Assembly (NCBI RefSeq): GCF_022539505.1
Contig: NC_061514.1
Coordinates: 37,167,769 to 37,231,768 of the forward strand
Length of the DNA stretch: 64,000 nucleotides
DNA from: Lolium rigidum
Taxonomy: Eukaryota; Streptophyta; Magnoliopsida; Poales; Poaceae
Direction of reading: 5' to 3'
Shown here: positions 47,340-59,000 of the stretch, in pieces
Numbering within the stretch: the first letter of the stretch is position 1
Layout of the letters: each line of letters begins with the position of its first letter
The notes under the pieces: model-generated
What the model was told of the DNA's origin: nothing
The model's input: only the letters and a program-made list of their open reading frames with translations
Database searches by the model: none
Made by a program: the position numbers and the translations under genes

Positions 47340-48420
47340 ATCATTTTTCAGTATTAGGTGCACAGCAGGACTTTCAGTTGCCCAAGCAGATCGTGTTACT
47401 GGAAAGCTACAACTGATGGGTGACACACTTACATTAGGACAGGTAATAGCAAAGTACATGTTTTTATGTTGAGTATTCTTACCATTGGGTATTGTATATT
47501 TTGTGCATGTGTCCGTAGTCTTGTCTGTACATGCATTTACACATTTAAACTAGTGAGTTATCTTCTTATGGCTGAATTTTCTCTCTTCAGCTAGGTTTCT
47601 TGAATGTATTTTTCTTGTATGATGCTTGCATGGTAATTCAGACGCATAGCTTATCTTCTGCACTCACAAGCCTTTGAACTCGGGTAGTACTATTGTGTTT
47701 GCTTGGGATTAGATTTCTGGGAGTCTGGTAATGTAAGGTCTTCCTTTGGAAACAGAGGTCTGCCTTTGGAAACAGCGCATGGCCTGCGCCTGAACATTAG
47801 AAGCATTAGGAAAAGGAACATTAGAAGGACATTTATAAACAGGTTTATCAGGTCACGGTTTTGGTTCAAGTAGCTCATTCAAAGAAATTTTAATTTTCTT
47901 ATCTATAGTTTGTTTTCTTGTCATCTCTATTACTCCAGCTATACTGAATTGTGGCCCTTTCTTTACTCTTTTATGCGATACGAGATGTGCTTCAGTGCTT
48001 GTTCAGTTATTGGTGATAATCCACAAATTTTGTACTCAAGTTATCTAGTTTAAGGACTAAAAATATTCCAGTCTGGTGTATAGTTTTATTTGCTCGTATT
48101 TCCTGTTTTTACAGAAAGTGCAAAATGAATTACTCGCTGGCTATTCAACACAACTGTTAAATATTACAGGAAAATGCATGACATTGATACGGATTTTCTG
48201 ATCAACTTGTATCTGTTGCAGAAATGAATTGTGGGCATTGGGGTGCACGTTGACTCTTCATCACCATATAAGGATGCCAGTGAGTGGTTGATTTTCCAGA
48301 GAATTATAGCAAGGGATCTCTGAATTCCTTAGTACTTCTCAGATGAACCAAGAGATCTAATTGACAAGTTCCTGGTATGCAATTTTACAAATTATTTCCT
48401 TCCTATGGTTTTAGCAAGTC
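47340..48420 (+). pseudogene. Exon-like fragments of an unidentified gene
   Basis: A block at 47353-47442 sits between TTTTTCAG and GGTAATAG, like an exon with splice sites, and reads RCTAGLSVAQADRVTGKLQL and onward without a stop. A second block at about 48222-48375 follows CTGTTGCAG and reads IVGIGVHVDSSSPYKDASEW, then IARDL and YFSDEPRDLIDKFL, but with three in-frame stops. The two blocks could belong to one broken gene. I do not recognise the family. The DNA between them is AT-rich and noncoding. Confidence 0.4.
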
Positions 48421-48877
48421 GTTGTAGCTGCTCCTCGCTAGTGTCTCCTAATGATGGATGGTTTCGGTTCTGTTGGTGTAGCTTTTGTAGTCCCTCCCTT
48501 TGTCTCAGGCTGCTGCTGCTCTTGCTAGTCTGGCTCTAGTCTCATGTCGTGATAGGGGAAGTTCCTAGTCTAGCTCTAGTCTTACGCTGAAAAGGAAATC
48601 GTGCATGTTCTGTGTTAAACGCCTGTCTCGTGTTTGCGTTTTTCTGTTTACATGTGCTGTTGTGAAGTTTCTGAAAATTTCTGAAGTTTGTCAGTAGCTG
48701 TGTGTTATGAGAATGTGCAAGCTGGCCTAAACCTGGCTCCGGTGACTTGCCATCTGATGCATCTACTGCTTATGTTCATTCACTGGACACTAATAAGGTG
48801 TTTTGCCTAGTTCTGTACTTCTTATACTCCTTATTCGACTGTCGTCAGAAGCAAGTACCAGATGATCATCATCCTGA

Positions 48878-51504
48878 TCAGTGGTCGTACGTCAAAAGGA
48901 GAGACCATGCTACTGTTACTTCCATCTCACATGAGCCGACCTTCAGCTTCAGATGGCTCTTGCCGGCTTCTTTGGGTGTGACAACCTTCTCACCGCTCAA
49001 CACAATCTCGGTGCTACTAGCAGTCAGCGGCGAAGCCTTCACCGAGAGATTGAGCGTTCCATCAACCTCAACACCGACAACGCGGCGAGAGAGCCTTATA
49101 TTCCCACCACCCTCAAGAGGCAATCCATCATCTCCAAAAGTAAGCAGCACTATTTCCATGGCGCCCATGCTACCGGTACTGACCGTAAATGCACCTCCAT
49201 GGCCAGATGGCCATTTCCCACTACTGACCAGCACAAAGATTGTAGCTTCAACAGAGTTGACAATGTGCCCGGCCGTTAACTCCAGTGTGCTAAGCCTGCT
49301 AGACAGAACACGCTTCTCGACGAACGATTCAAACGAGGCGGTCTGTATGTACCCAGTAGCTAGGTAGCTGAAATCTTTATCATCAGAAGAATCATTAGAA
49401 TTTCCCTTGATTTTCAGCTCAGCCTCAATGTATGAATGGTGCACCGACAAGACAGCAGCACGGCAAGGACCGGTCAGAGTTAAATATGGATCCTGCACAC
49501 CACACGCCATATATATATGATTAGTAGCTATACTAATACAGTCGATCGATGCCAATGAATTAAGTACAGTACATAAATGATGCAGACTATAGCTCATACC
49601 AAGGGACGTGCAAAAAATAGTTAATATGTCGAGCATGCACTCGTCATGAAATTTGCCAAAAATAGAGTTAGGGTGAATATTATACAAATAAATATTTGCA
49701 CAAACTTATATCTCTGCATCAATATGAATGAAAAAGGCATGTTTATTCAATCTATCTTGATGAAGCCGAAGAAAGTGACGATGTATATTATATCAAGTTC
49801 CCGGACATAGCAACAAGGGGTTCTTCCCAATATTAAGGCAAGATATGTGCTGCAAAGGACTGGATAAGTATGAAAAACACTACTCGTATATGATGTTCCT
49901 GGACACATAGCAATATGGTGTTCTGCTAGGTTTCAAGGCAACACATTTGACACGTTCTAGTGGAGAAAAAAAGAATCAAATACTCCTGGAATGATCCAAA
50001 GTGTGCTTTGCTAGAATAATTTCTTCAATTAACTAGTCTGACGGGGTTCTGCCCAATATTAAGGCAAGATGTGTGCTGCAAAGGACTAGATAAGTATGAA
50101 AAATACTATATGATGTCCATGGGCATAGCAATATTGTGTTCTGCTAGGTTTCAAGGCAACACATTTGATAAATTGTAGTGGAGAAAAAAACCCGACTCAA
50201 AGAATGGCCCAAAATATTGTGTGCTTTGCTAGAAAAATTTCTTCAATTAACTAGTTTGTCTGCTTGGTCATCCCCTAAATTTGGATTGGAAGTACAGAAG
50301 AATAACTTATGCTCCCAAAAGTGAAGTGATGGTGAATATTATATAAAGTTCTCAGACATAGCAACAAGGGGTTCTGCCCAAGATTAAGGCAAGATGTGTG
50401 CTGCAAGGGACTGGATAAATATGAAAAATACTATATGAACTTCCTGGGTATAGCAATCTGGTGTCCTGCTAGGGTCAAGGCAACACATTTGACACGTTGC
50501 AGTGGAGAGGGAAAAAAAGGCTCAAGTACTCGTGGAAATGTCCAAAACATGGTGTGCTTTTGCTAGAATAATTTTGTCAATGAACTAGTCTATCTGCTTG
50601 GTCATCCTCCTAAATTTTCATTAAACCAATATTGTACTGGTGTTATTTGTATTACATTAACAGAGACAGGAAAACCAATACTAGTATCCATAGAAGTAGA
50701 TATAGATATGAGCGAACCTGCTGGGTGACGGTTTGAAAGTTATCTCTTGGGCGATCAAAGATAATATTACGGTGATGGTCAACCGTGTCCCGGACCGCAA
50801 GCTTGCCATATACATGCAGCGGCCACTCAACGCCCTCCTTTACTCCCACGACTCTGACAGAGAAAACCTGCAGAGTCTCACGCGGGCCAGCAGAGGCATC
50901 CACATAGTCGGTGAAGCGCATGGGGGGGATAGAAGCTGCAACAACATTGTAAGAGTAGTCATGTAAGAGATTTTTAAGGTTAAACATTCGTGGTAGCGTG
51001 AGCAAATTAACAGAGTAACTAAGAAGAGCGAAGGGATTTACTTATGGTCTCGTAGGTTCCATAGTAGCGAGCATCGAAGGATTCATTCCAGCGATCCCGA
51101 CAGAGCCGAGCTTGGTAAGCGTGCCAGTCGGTGCGGGATTCTGATTCAGGTTCAGACTCCCTCTCCTTTGCCCATTTTGCCAAGTAGGCTGCTGCCTTGT
51201 CCTCAGTTGGCGGTTTCTCCACATTGCTGCTCTTCTTCGCCTTGTCCAATGCGATTTTCCTGAGAGCCATTCTGCTTTTGCGATGATTGTGTTTCTTGTT
51301 TTGCTTGTGCTGCTGATTTCGTTGTTGCTCTGGCTGATTTTCTTCTGCGCATTTCAGCTGCTTGCCCCACAACTTCTCCTCTTTGGAATCGCCGCCTTGT
51401 ACCGCAGGTCTTTTCTCCGCCGCATCCATCTGCCGCCCCTCATCAGCTCCCACGGCCATATGCGCCTGCAGCTCCCCGCTGAGAAGATCAACCAAGTGAT
51501 CCAT
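48878..51504 (-). CDS. DUF6598 domain-containing protein, 3 exons
   Basis: Exons 51504-51042, 50935-50718 and 49492-48878 join in frame with GT-AG borders to 1,296 nt, 431 residues plus TGA. Residues 1 to about 155 are hydrophilic and low-complexity, with a Gln/Asn/His/Lys stretch and a basic RKSRMALRKIALDKAKKSS run. The conserved domain follows: RFTDYVDASAGPRETLQVFS, WPLHVYGKLAVRDTVDHHRN, DPYLTLTGPCRAAVL and a beta-rich C-terminal half ending in HLKLKVGSCEMEVTVAW. This is the DUF6598 family, abundant in grasses, with no established biochemical function. A longer start at 51678 is in frame but crosses the likely promoter and UTR, so MDHLVDLL is preferred. Intron 2 (1,225 bp) contains a three-copy tandem repeat. 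Confidence 0.88.
49794..50620. repeat. Three-copy tandem repeat in intron 2 of the DUF6598 gene
   Basis: Units start at about 49794, 50041 and 50338. They share GACATAGCAACAAGGGGTTC (units 1 and 3), CCCAATATTAAGGCAAGAT, GTGTGCTGCAA, AGGCAACACATTTGA and TTGCTAGAATAATTT in the same order. Unit lengths are about 250-300 bp, with an extra segment in unit 2. There is no coding potential. The copies have diverged clearly, so the array is not recent. Confidence 0.9.
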
Positions 51505-51774
51505 CTCTTCTCTTCTCTTCTCGCGAGCGATTGTTTGTTTCCGTACCAGGAGAAGAGGGAGGGAGGGAAACCTAGATCGATTTGTTTGGTTCGGGTAGTA
51601 GACAGAGCACAGAGGGGATGCCCGCACTATATGGCGAGAGAGAACACGGCTACTCCGGGTCGGGTCCAGGTACTCCACCTATTTGGCGTCGGTCCGGCGG
51701 CCGTGCCTAAGTGGGAACACTATTGGGCCAGCCCAATTAACATGCTATGCTTTCGTTCGCTCAAGCACTCAGCT

Positions 51775-51945
51775 ACAGATCTATTTCTTATCTCAAAAAA
51801 AAGAGATAGTTCTAGTTCTCCCCTAAAAAAAAGCTACTTCTAGTTCTCAAAAAAATAAAGGTAGAGCTAGTTCTCTCCCCTGAAAAAAAGCTAGAGCTAG
51901 TTCTCAAAAAGAAAACAAAAAGCTAGAGCTAGCTGGAAAAAATTA
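51775..51945. repeat. Irregular minisatellite upstream of the DUF6598 gene
   Basis: Five or so spaced copies of AGCTAGAGCTAGTTCTC-type text alternate with A runs. The unit spacing varies (about 25-40 bases), consistent with replication slippage. Confidence 0.8.
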
Positions 51946-52109
51946 CTGACAGTTGACTTCACGACGCACTAGAGCCAGGACTCCTTGCGTGCTCTGCCGG
52001 AGCCACTTTGACTCGGTGCGAGAAAAGGTTGCACTAGACGAGAGACAACCATTTACTTAGGAGCTATTGGTAGCTCGCATCACCTCGAAACAGGTCTTGG
52101 AGAGCATAA

Positions 52110-52428
52110 GAGCATCTCCAGCCATGTCCCCCAAAGGGATTTGGGGGACGCCGGTAAAAACACATTTCAGTCGCGTGTTCTAAATGCCTCTTCGGTTTGG
52201 ACGTGCCCCAAATATTGTCCGGAGTTCCTAGCTCATCTCCTATGTATAGAGGCTCTATCAGGGACGCCGGACACGATTTTTACACTTGCTTTTTGTTTGG
52301 AGGTTGCGTTTGAGGGACATGGCTAGGAAAGTGACCTCCTCCAAAAGCAAATTTGGTCCGGACATCCCCAAACGATCAATCCGGCACTTTTGCCGGACGT
52401 CGTTTGGGGGATGCGACTAGAGATGCTG
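52110..52428. mobile_element. PIF/Harbinger MITE
   Basis: The ends GAGCATCTCCAGCCATGTCC and, inverted, CAGCATCTCTAGTCGCATCC are both followed by CCCAAA. TAA flanks both sides (52107-52109 and 52429-52431), the 3 bp target duplication of PIF/Harbinger. At 319 bp with no ORF it is a non-autonomous copy. Confidence 0.88.
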
Positions 52429-52927
52429 TAATTCCGTTCGTTTGGTTGCCAAGAACATCCATGTGTAGCGGCCAACACACATTAAAGCAGCCTAGAGCCA
52501 GGCTTAGTGCGAACGTCCGAATCGGCGGTTTCCCATAGCCATGCTCAAGAGAGCAAAAAAGCCGCACTGCCGACCACGACGACTCCAGAGTGGGCCACGT
52601 TGAGTGCCGGAGCCATCCACGACTACAAGGCGGGCTACCTCCGAAGCGTGGCATCGGCGATTGTAGCAGGAGAGGTCCCGTCTACCAATCGACCCTCGCA
52701 TTCACGACGATGAGCTCCCGCGCGCATACGTGAGCGTCGACGGCCGCCATGGCCCAAGCGGGAGCTCAATAGGTGAATCTTCTGACGGGTAGATTTGATC
52801 CCCTTCTGGTCATCGATAAACGTTATTGGGTTGAGATCAATGCCGGGGCACCAGGCGGCAATTGGGAGGCGGCACATCTGGCGAGGTTTTGCCAAGTGCT
52901 AAGGCACGCCTCCCGCTTCGCCTCTTA
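52429..52927. other. Spacer between two PIF/Harbinger elements
   Basis: GC-rich, with short frames on both strands that lack recognisable domains. It may be old transposon coding DNA, but I cannot support that. Confidence 0.4.
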
Positions 52928-54076
52928 GAGCATCTCTAGCAGATCCCCCAAACCGCAAACCCCAAACAGCCGTATCCAGGCCACCCCAAACGCGTTGGGG
53001 GCCAAAAAAACGGTCACGTAGACTAGACGCGCCAAGCGCCAAACGCAGCCCGCATAACATTATATTCGGAATATGATATTATGCGGGCCGCGTTTGGCGC
53101 GTCTGGTCTGCACGGCCGTTTTCAGGCCGCAACCAAAACCGAAAACAAACGGTTTTACAAAATAGCACAATCTGAAATATTACACAAATTGATATAACAA
53201 ATACAACAATAATCTGAATTATTACACAAATCTTTACTATCATTCATTACAAACAATACAAATTAGAGCAAATGTTTTGAAACAATATGAATCAAATGGT
53301 ACAACAACAAATTGAACAAATAACAAATGGTTGGAAAAACAAATAAATCCTAGTTGTCGTGCCTTTGCCGATGGTGGCCGAGGGATCGGTTCCGCGGGAT
53401 GCACAGCCGCCCCATGGTTGACCCCTTCCGTTTCTTTGGCCGCACGTTCGTGACCGCCGCGAGTATCACCGCCGTCTACTCCAACTCATCGCCGAGAAGC
53501 TCCTCCAAGTCGGAGTCGTCGGAGGAGGACGAATCCTCCAACAAAAACAGCGCGCACGGGTCCATATGCAAGGCACAACAACCGCGGCGAATCATTAGAG
53601 CTACGGCGGCAGTTACACGGCTACGCGGAGCTTGGGGAGAAGACATACCGGCCGGCGGCGGGGCGTGCGCGGCGGCGTAGATTCCAGCAGATTTGTCGCG
53701 GATTGCCGGCTCGCCGGCGAGCGGAGCGGACGCGGCGGTCCGACGCGCGTGCTCCTGTCGGTTGGAATCGGAGGGGACGGGCGGGGTAGGCTGGGACCTG
53801 CTGCGGCATGCTGTGGCGGCAGTTGGCGCGAGGAAGAGGAAAGAGGGGTGTTTGAAAGTTCCTTCGCGCCAAGGGGGAAATGGATAGGGGTCGCGCTCGC
53901 AGAGCCTCTCCAACCCGAGATGTTGGGGTTTCCGTGACGCGAATCTCGGCGGCCCGTTTTTTTTTTTGAAATGGGCGTCCGATGCTGGATCTGAACGGTC
54001 CCTTTTTCGCCTCCGAACCTGAAATCGGTGGTTAAATGCGGATGGGGGTCGGATGGGGGATCTTCTAGAGATGCTC
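52928..54076 (-). mobile_element. PIF/Harbinger deletion derivative with transposase fragment
   Basis: Terminal repeats GAGCATCTCTAGCAGATCCC and, inverted, GAGCATCTCTAGAAGATCCC bound 1,149 bp. Flanks are TTA (52925-52927) and CTA (54077-54079), one mismatch from a 3 bp target duplication. The right two thirds are GC-rich 5' leader-like DNA, followed on the minus strand by the start of a transposase frame (53565-53350) and then an AT-rich trailer. The catalytic core is missing, so the element cannot move itself. Near the left end (53027-53105) there is a long palindrome. Confidence 0.8.
53350..53565 (-). pseudogene. HARBI1-like transposase N-terminal fragment
   Basis: A 72-codon frame reads MDPCALFLLEDSSSSDDSDL, then has one in-frame TAG, then continues to GRLCIPRNRSLGHHRQ. 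The acidic Ser/Asp patch followed by a basic GRLxIPRNRxxGH motif is the N-terminal signature of grass PIF/Harbinger transposases. The DDE nuclease domain that should follow is deleted. Confidence 0.7.
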
Positions 54077-54079
54077 CTA

Positions 54080-55493
54080 CCCGGTGTCGTCCTATGGTGC
54101 ACGGTTGGAATCCATGGCGGACCTGCTGCTATCGGCGGCACCTCCAGCGTGAGCTCCTTCGGCGACATTGATAACGCTGGGTGTAGGAAGCAATTTTTCC
54201 TACAAGGGTGACTCGAGGGTTTATGTCGAACTCTCGGGAAATGGGTAAAGAACTATCCTCCTCCTCTTCTTCTAACAATCCTGCAAAGTAAATTAAAGCC
54301 TTGTGTCCCCAACTTCATCGTGTGATTGTCAAGCACAAGATTTCGTGTAAGTAAATGTAACACAAGTGGTAAAAATAAAGTAAACTAGACAAAATAAAGT
54401 AACTAAGTAAAAACAGTAAAACAGTTGATTGTTTTTTGGTGTTTTGGATGCAGATAAGTTCAGTAAATATTTTTGTATTTTCGGATTAAAATATTGCAGC
54501 AACTAAAAAGCAAGATAAAAGTGATATAAAGGTGTTTCTTATGATAAAAAGTGGACCGGGGTTCATGGGCTCACTTGACTATTTTCTCTTTTAAGTTGTA
54601 TAGTGACCAATAGCAATTTATCAATGAGATATGAAGAGCAAAATAATAATATGTGAAAGATAAGCATTCATATGGGCATCACGTTCTAACATAGAGATGA
54701 TGCAACACATCTCTCTTATACTCCACAAGAAAGGGAAAACTATATGCAATCTTGTATTAAGAATTAACAAAGCATAGCCATAAGTACTTTGACGTGATGT
54801 TTGAATATCAAATATGCTACTTTGAGCAAAGAAGATCATCACTTTTGTCATGTGACGAACATAGCACATGCATTCAATTTATCCCTAGTGAGAAAGCAAA
54901 AGAAAAGGCAAAGCCATAATAGATCAAGAATTTATTGTCACTATTTCATCACTAAAATCATGATATTCCATCTAATACACACATCACCCCACACACTTTC
55001 TTGCATACAAGTTGAATTAGAATGAATACTTAAGAACGGGGTACATAATATGCATCTATCAATACATCTTATACATAATATGAGCATATCTCATAGCACA
55101 ATATCATAGAATAAGGATCCACCGTATAGGTATTACAAATATGACCATAATCATGTTGGGCAGCTCATATAGCACAAGAAATATGAAGAACACGAGAGAA
55201 ATAGATCAAGCTACTGCCACAAACCCGTAGTCTAGAGGTGGACTACTTCCCCTTGATCATGGTGATGATGATGAAGACGTTGGAGAAGGTGGAGATCCCT
55301 CCGACGGCGGCTCCGGCGGAGTTTCCCCCTGCAATCTTCTCTGTTGCAGCATCTGTTTTCGTGTTTCTGTGGCTCCCCTCCCGAGAACTCTCTGGGGTCA
55401 TATATATAGAGATTTTTAGGTCATAATACGTCGGTGTGAGAAAAGATCACGCGATTTGGACGATCGACGGCCGAAAGAGGGTGGGTGGCGCGC
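54080..55493. mobile_element. LTR-like retrotransposon remnant
   Basis: No gene. Text at 54180-54270 (GTAGGAAGCAATTTTTCCTAC, GACTCGAGGGTTTATGTCG) and at 55220-55400 (GGAGAAGGTGGAGATCCC near a TATATA motif at 55401-55406) is in the style of worn cereal LTRs read on the minus strand. The middle is AT-rich. It is interrupted at 55493/55494 by the next Athila-type LTR. Confidence 0.4.
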
Positions 55494-56016
55494 TGATACG
55501 TCTCCAACGTATCGATAATTTCTTGTGTTCCATGCCACATTATTGATGTTATCTACATGTTTTATGCACACTTTATGTCATATTCGTGCATTTTCTGGAA
55601 CTAACCTATTAACAAGATGCCGAAGTGCCGCTTGTCTGTTTTCTGCTGTTTTTGGTTTCAGAAATCCTAGTAAAGAAATATTCTCGGAATTGGACGAAAT
55701 AAAAGCCCAGGGGCCTATTTTCTCACGAAGCTTCCGAAGTCCGAAGACGAAACGAAGTGGGGCCACAGGGAGCCAAACCCTAGGCGGCGCGGCCCCCCCC
55801 TGGCCGCGCCGCCCTGTCATCCGGGGCCCCCGTGCCCCCTCTCGACTTGCCCTTCCGCCTACTTAAAGCCTCCGTGACGAAACCTCCGAGCACCGAGAGC
55901 CACGATACGGAAAACCTTACTGAGACGCCGTCGCCGCCGATCCCATCTCGGGGGATCCTGGAGATCGCCTCCGGCACCCTGCCGGAGAGGGGAATCATCT
56001 CCCGGAGGACTCTACA
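55494..56016 (+). repeat. 5' LTR of Athila-type element C, first part
   Basis: Starts TGATACGTC and matches 106-628 closely. It is interrupted at 56016/56017 by a solo LTR and resumes at 62038. The preceding CGCGC (55489-55493) is the expected target duplication, but the other end of the element lies outside the window. Confidence 0.92.
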
Positions 56017-59000
56017 TGTAACACCCCAACTTTTGCCACCTTATTTAGTTGTCCAGAGTGCAAAAATCAGGGGGAACAAAAACTTTTTAAGTTTTTTTTT
56101 CTTGTGTTTTCATGTGTTTGATTGAAATGTTGTCTGGCTTTGTTTGATGAGTGTTGTTTGTTGAATAGTGTTAAGTGAAGTACCTCAACCCACATATTCA
56201 AGTCTCAAGAAAACCCTTAAGCTATGGCCGCTCTTGTATTACCTTAATCTCCTCTCTTCAAAAGTATTTGGTCCTCTTTGACAAAACACAAAACTTCTTG
56301 GCTTTGTCTTATGACTCAAAATTATATTTCTTAGGATCTTTCCGAAACTCTTTCCTTTTAAGCGGCTATGATCACCTCAGATCATAGCATCACAAAAACG
56401 GTTTTCTATAAGTGTTATTGGCACCAAGTATTTTCCAAATGGCTTACTCTTACTTTGTGTGACTTCAAAATTTTATCCTAATTCCTATTTACCAAAATAC
56501 ATGTTAATGGTGTATATGCCATTTCTTGTACTTTTTAATATCAAATAGTTAAAAAAAAACTACTATGCATTTGCGTGCAAGTAGAGTATTTTTGAACTCA
56601 AAGCATTATCTTGCTATTTTTGAAAAATTCAAAGTTTTTTTTTAAATTCATCCAAAATTGGAGAAACACAAAGAAGGTGACCTTAATCATCACAAATCAA
56701 ATTCAAATTTTAATGTCACCTTCTCTCCATCTATTTTACCTCTTTAATCCATCAACTCTTGCCTTGCTTGGAAATATTTTGAGTTCAACACCTCGCACGC
56801 TTGCACTGACCTCCTCTGCTCCCTCTCACCACTGTGGTCGACCAACATAAGCAGCTACCAGAACGCCCTTTTGTTAGTTTTCCGTTGGAGAAGAGGAGGC
56901 ACACTGAGGCAAATCCTGTGCCACGAATTGCCGCCACACTCTTCGTCTCTCTCAGTCCTTGCACCACCAGGAGACATACCATCTAGTCAACTCGTACCAC
57001 AGTGCACAGCCTCGTTTCTTTTGTTTTCTTCTCGATGGAGCTTTCCGTTGGGTGCTATGCGCGCATGCGATGGAAACGCTCCACCCCGGTCAGACCAATG
57101 TGACCCAGCCTCGCTCCGCCCTACGCTCGCGCCGGCTTGCTCTTCGACTTGTCCTTTCACGAACCAGAACCCGCCCTTCCCCTTGGACCGTTCCTCCCGG
57201 CCATGCTCGATGCGCCCGGCCACAGGTCCGTCAACGCCACGTCGCGCGCCGGCAGAGCTGCGTCTCGCTCACGCGCTCCTCCGTTCCCCCTTGTTACCGA
57301 AGGCACCAGCACACCACCTCGATCCTACACGCCTGAGACACGAAGTAGAAAAACCCGCAGCACTCTCTTACTCTCTCCCTCGCGCTGACACGCCATGGCC
57401 ACCTCGATGGACGCCGTGCACCCCGCTGCTGAGCACGCCCGCGTCACACCCCCTCCCTGCAATTTCCGTGGCACCCAAACTTGTAATGCGGACGAGTAGA
57501 ACACCAGCACACCCCTGGACATGCCCCCGAGCCGCGCCTTAGCCTGCACGCCCGTGACCTCGTGGTCGTCTTGCAATCCGTCGAACACCTGGCAGACCGA
57601 CGTGACCAGTCCGCTCCTAGCTGCCTCCTAGCACCTCGGACAGCAGCGTCGCTCCAAAGCAGCCTCCGCGCGATGTCTGACGCTCCTCCACCGCTCATAT
57701 GGCCAATGGCGAGGCCGTGAGCCCGTGCACCGCCCCGCCCAACTTTCAATCCACCGTGCACCGGCATAGTTCTTTATAAACTGGAGCAGGAGCCCTCCTT
57801 CTCTCTTTCGCGTCTCAGACACTCCCTAACTCCTCTCTGCAACTCCCAAAAGAGCAGGAGGCGAAGCCGGTCGCGTTTTCCATCCTCGATGAAGAACCGT
57901 GCCGGAGCCGTCGCTCCGTCGCTAGTCGCAGCCACGGCTGCCGTCCACCTCCGCCCTTTTTCTTTGGCTCGTTCTCTATTTGCAAAACGCAGAAAAGCCC
58001 TGACCCTGCCCCTTTTCATCTGCAGCTTGCCTTGTTCACGCCAACGTCGAGCGCGTTCATGGCGGTCCCGGCCGCAGCACGGAAGCTCGCCCCAACCCTA
58101 CAGTTGATTTGGAGCCCGTCTGCATGTCCCCAACGACCTAGTCGAGTCTCCGCGTCTTCCGAGTCTTGACGCGCGCCGCCGTCCTCGCCTCAGAGCCAAC
58201 CTCGGTGAGCCGCCGTCGTCTGCTTGCCCGTGTCAACTCCGTCCCCGACACGGAGCTCGTCTTCAATCTTGCCGTCGTCCAGGAGCCTGCATGCGCACCT
58301 CGCTCGGTCGAGGAGTGCCACCGGCCGCTGCAGCGCCATCCTCCGCCTCGTTCCCGTTGTCCCTCCACATCTCTTTCCTCTATCTCGTTCTTCTCTGTAT
58401 CCTGAAGCCACCTGATGCCCTTTTCTTTACTCAGGATCTCGCCTAGATGTTGGCGTCTTCGAGGTTCCGGCCATGCAGACGCCGCGTTCGTCTTCGTCCA
58501 TGCCGGCGTCCTGGAAGTTCACGACCACGCCGCGTAGCCGTTCCGCGCGGCTCCAGGAATCAGCTTCGTCCTTGCCACCCCTCCGTCGCCTCGCGCCTTC
58601 GAGCTCTGCCCACGCCACGGCGACACGGCACGGCTGTCGCCGTTGTCGACGAACGCGTCTGAGCGCCGCGAGCCCGCGTGCATTCCCGAGGAGCCGAGAA
58701 GGTGCGCCCCGAGCCCCCGCATCCAACCGGCGTCGACTCCGTCGCCCTCGACCTTCCCTCGGTGAGCTTCTTCTCCTCCCTGCCCCGCTCCCGTCGTGAA
58801 GCTGCGGCAACGCCGCCGTCTCTGCGTCGTCGCTGCAGGGCGCGTCCGCGGCCGTTGGATCGGCGACGGACGGCTGCATGCAGGCCGGCCTCGCACGGAT
58901 GCATGCCGGCGGGCCCCTCCTCGGGCCGTTTTGAACATCGCCCATCTCCCGCGCTCCCGCGGTGGCTACTGGGCCGGCCCGCGGCCGAATCCGGCGGATC

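Noticed and set aside
53476..54168. Minus-strand ORF of 230 codons across the PIF/Harbinger element
   Set aside because: It runs through the element's terminal repeat and leader. Only its last part overlaps the transposase N-terminus, so the whole frame is not a gene.
56871..58945. Several ORFs of 100-223 codons on both strands
   Set aside because: They sit in the GC-rich middle of the 6 kb solo LTR, overlap one another in different frames and have Arg/Pro/Ala-rich, patternless translations.
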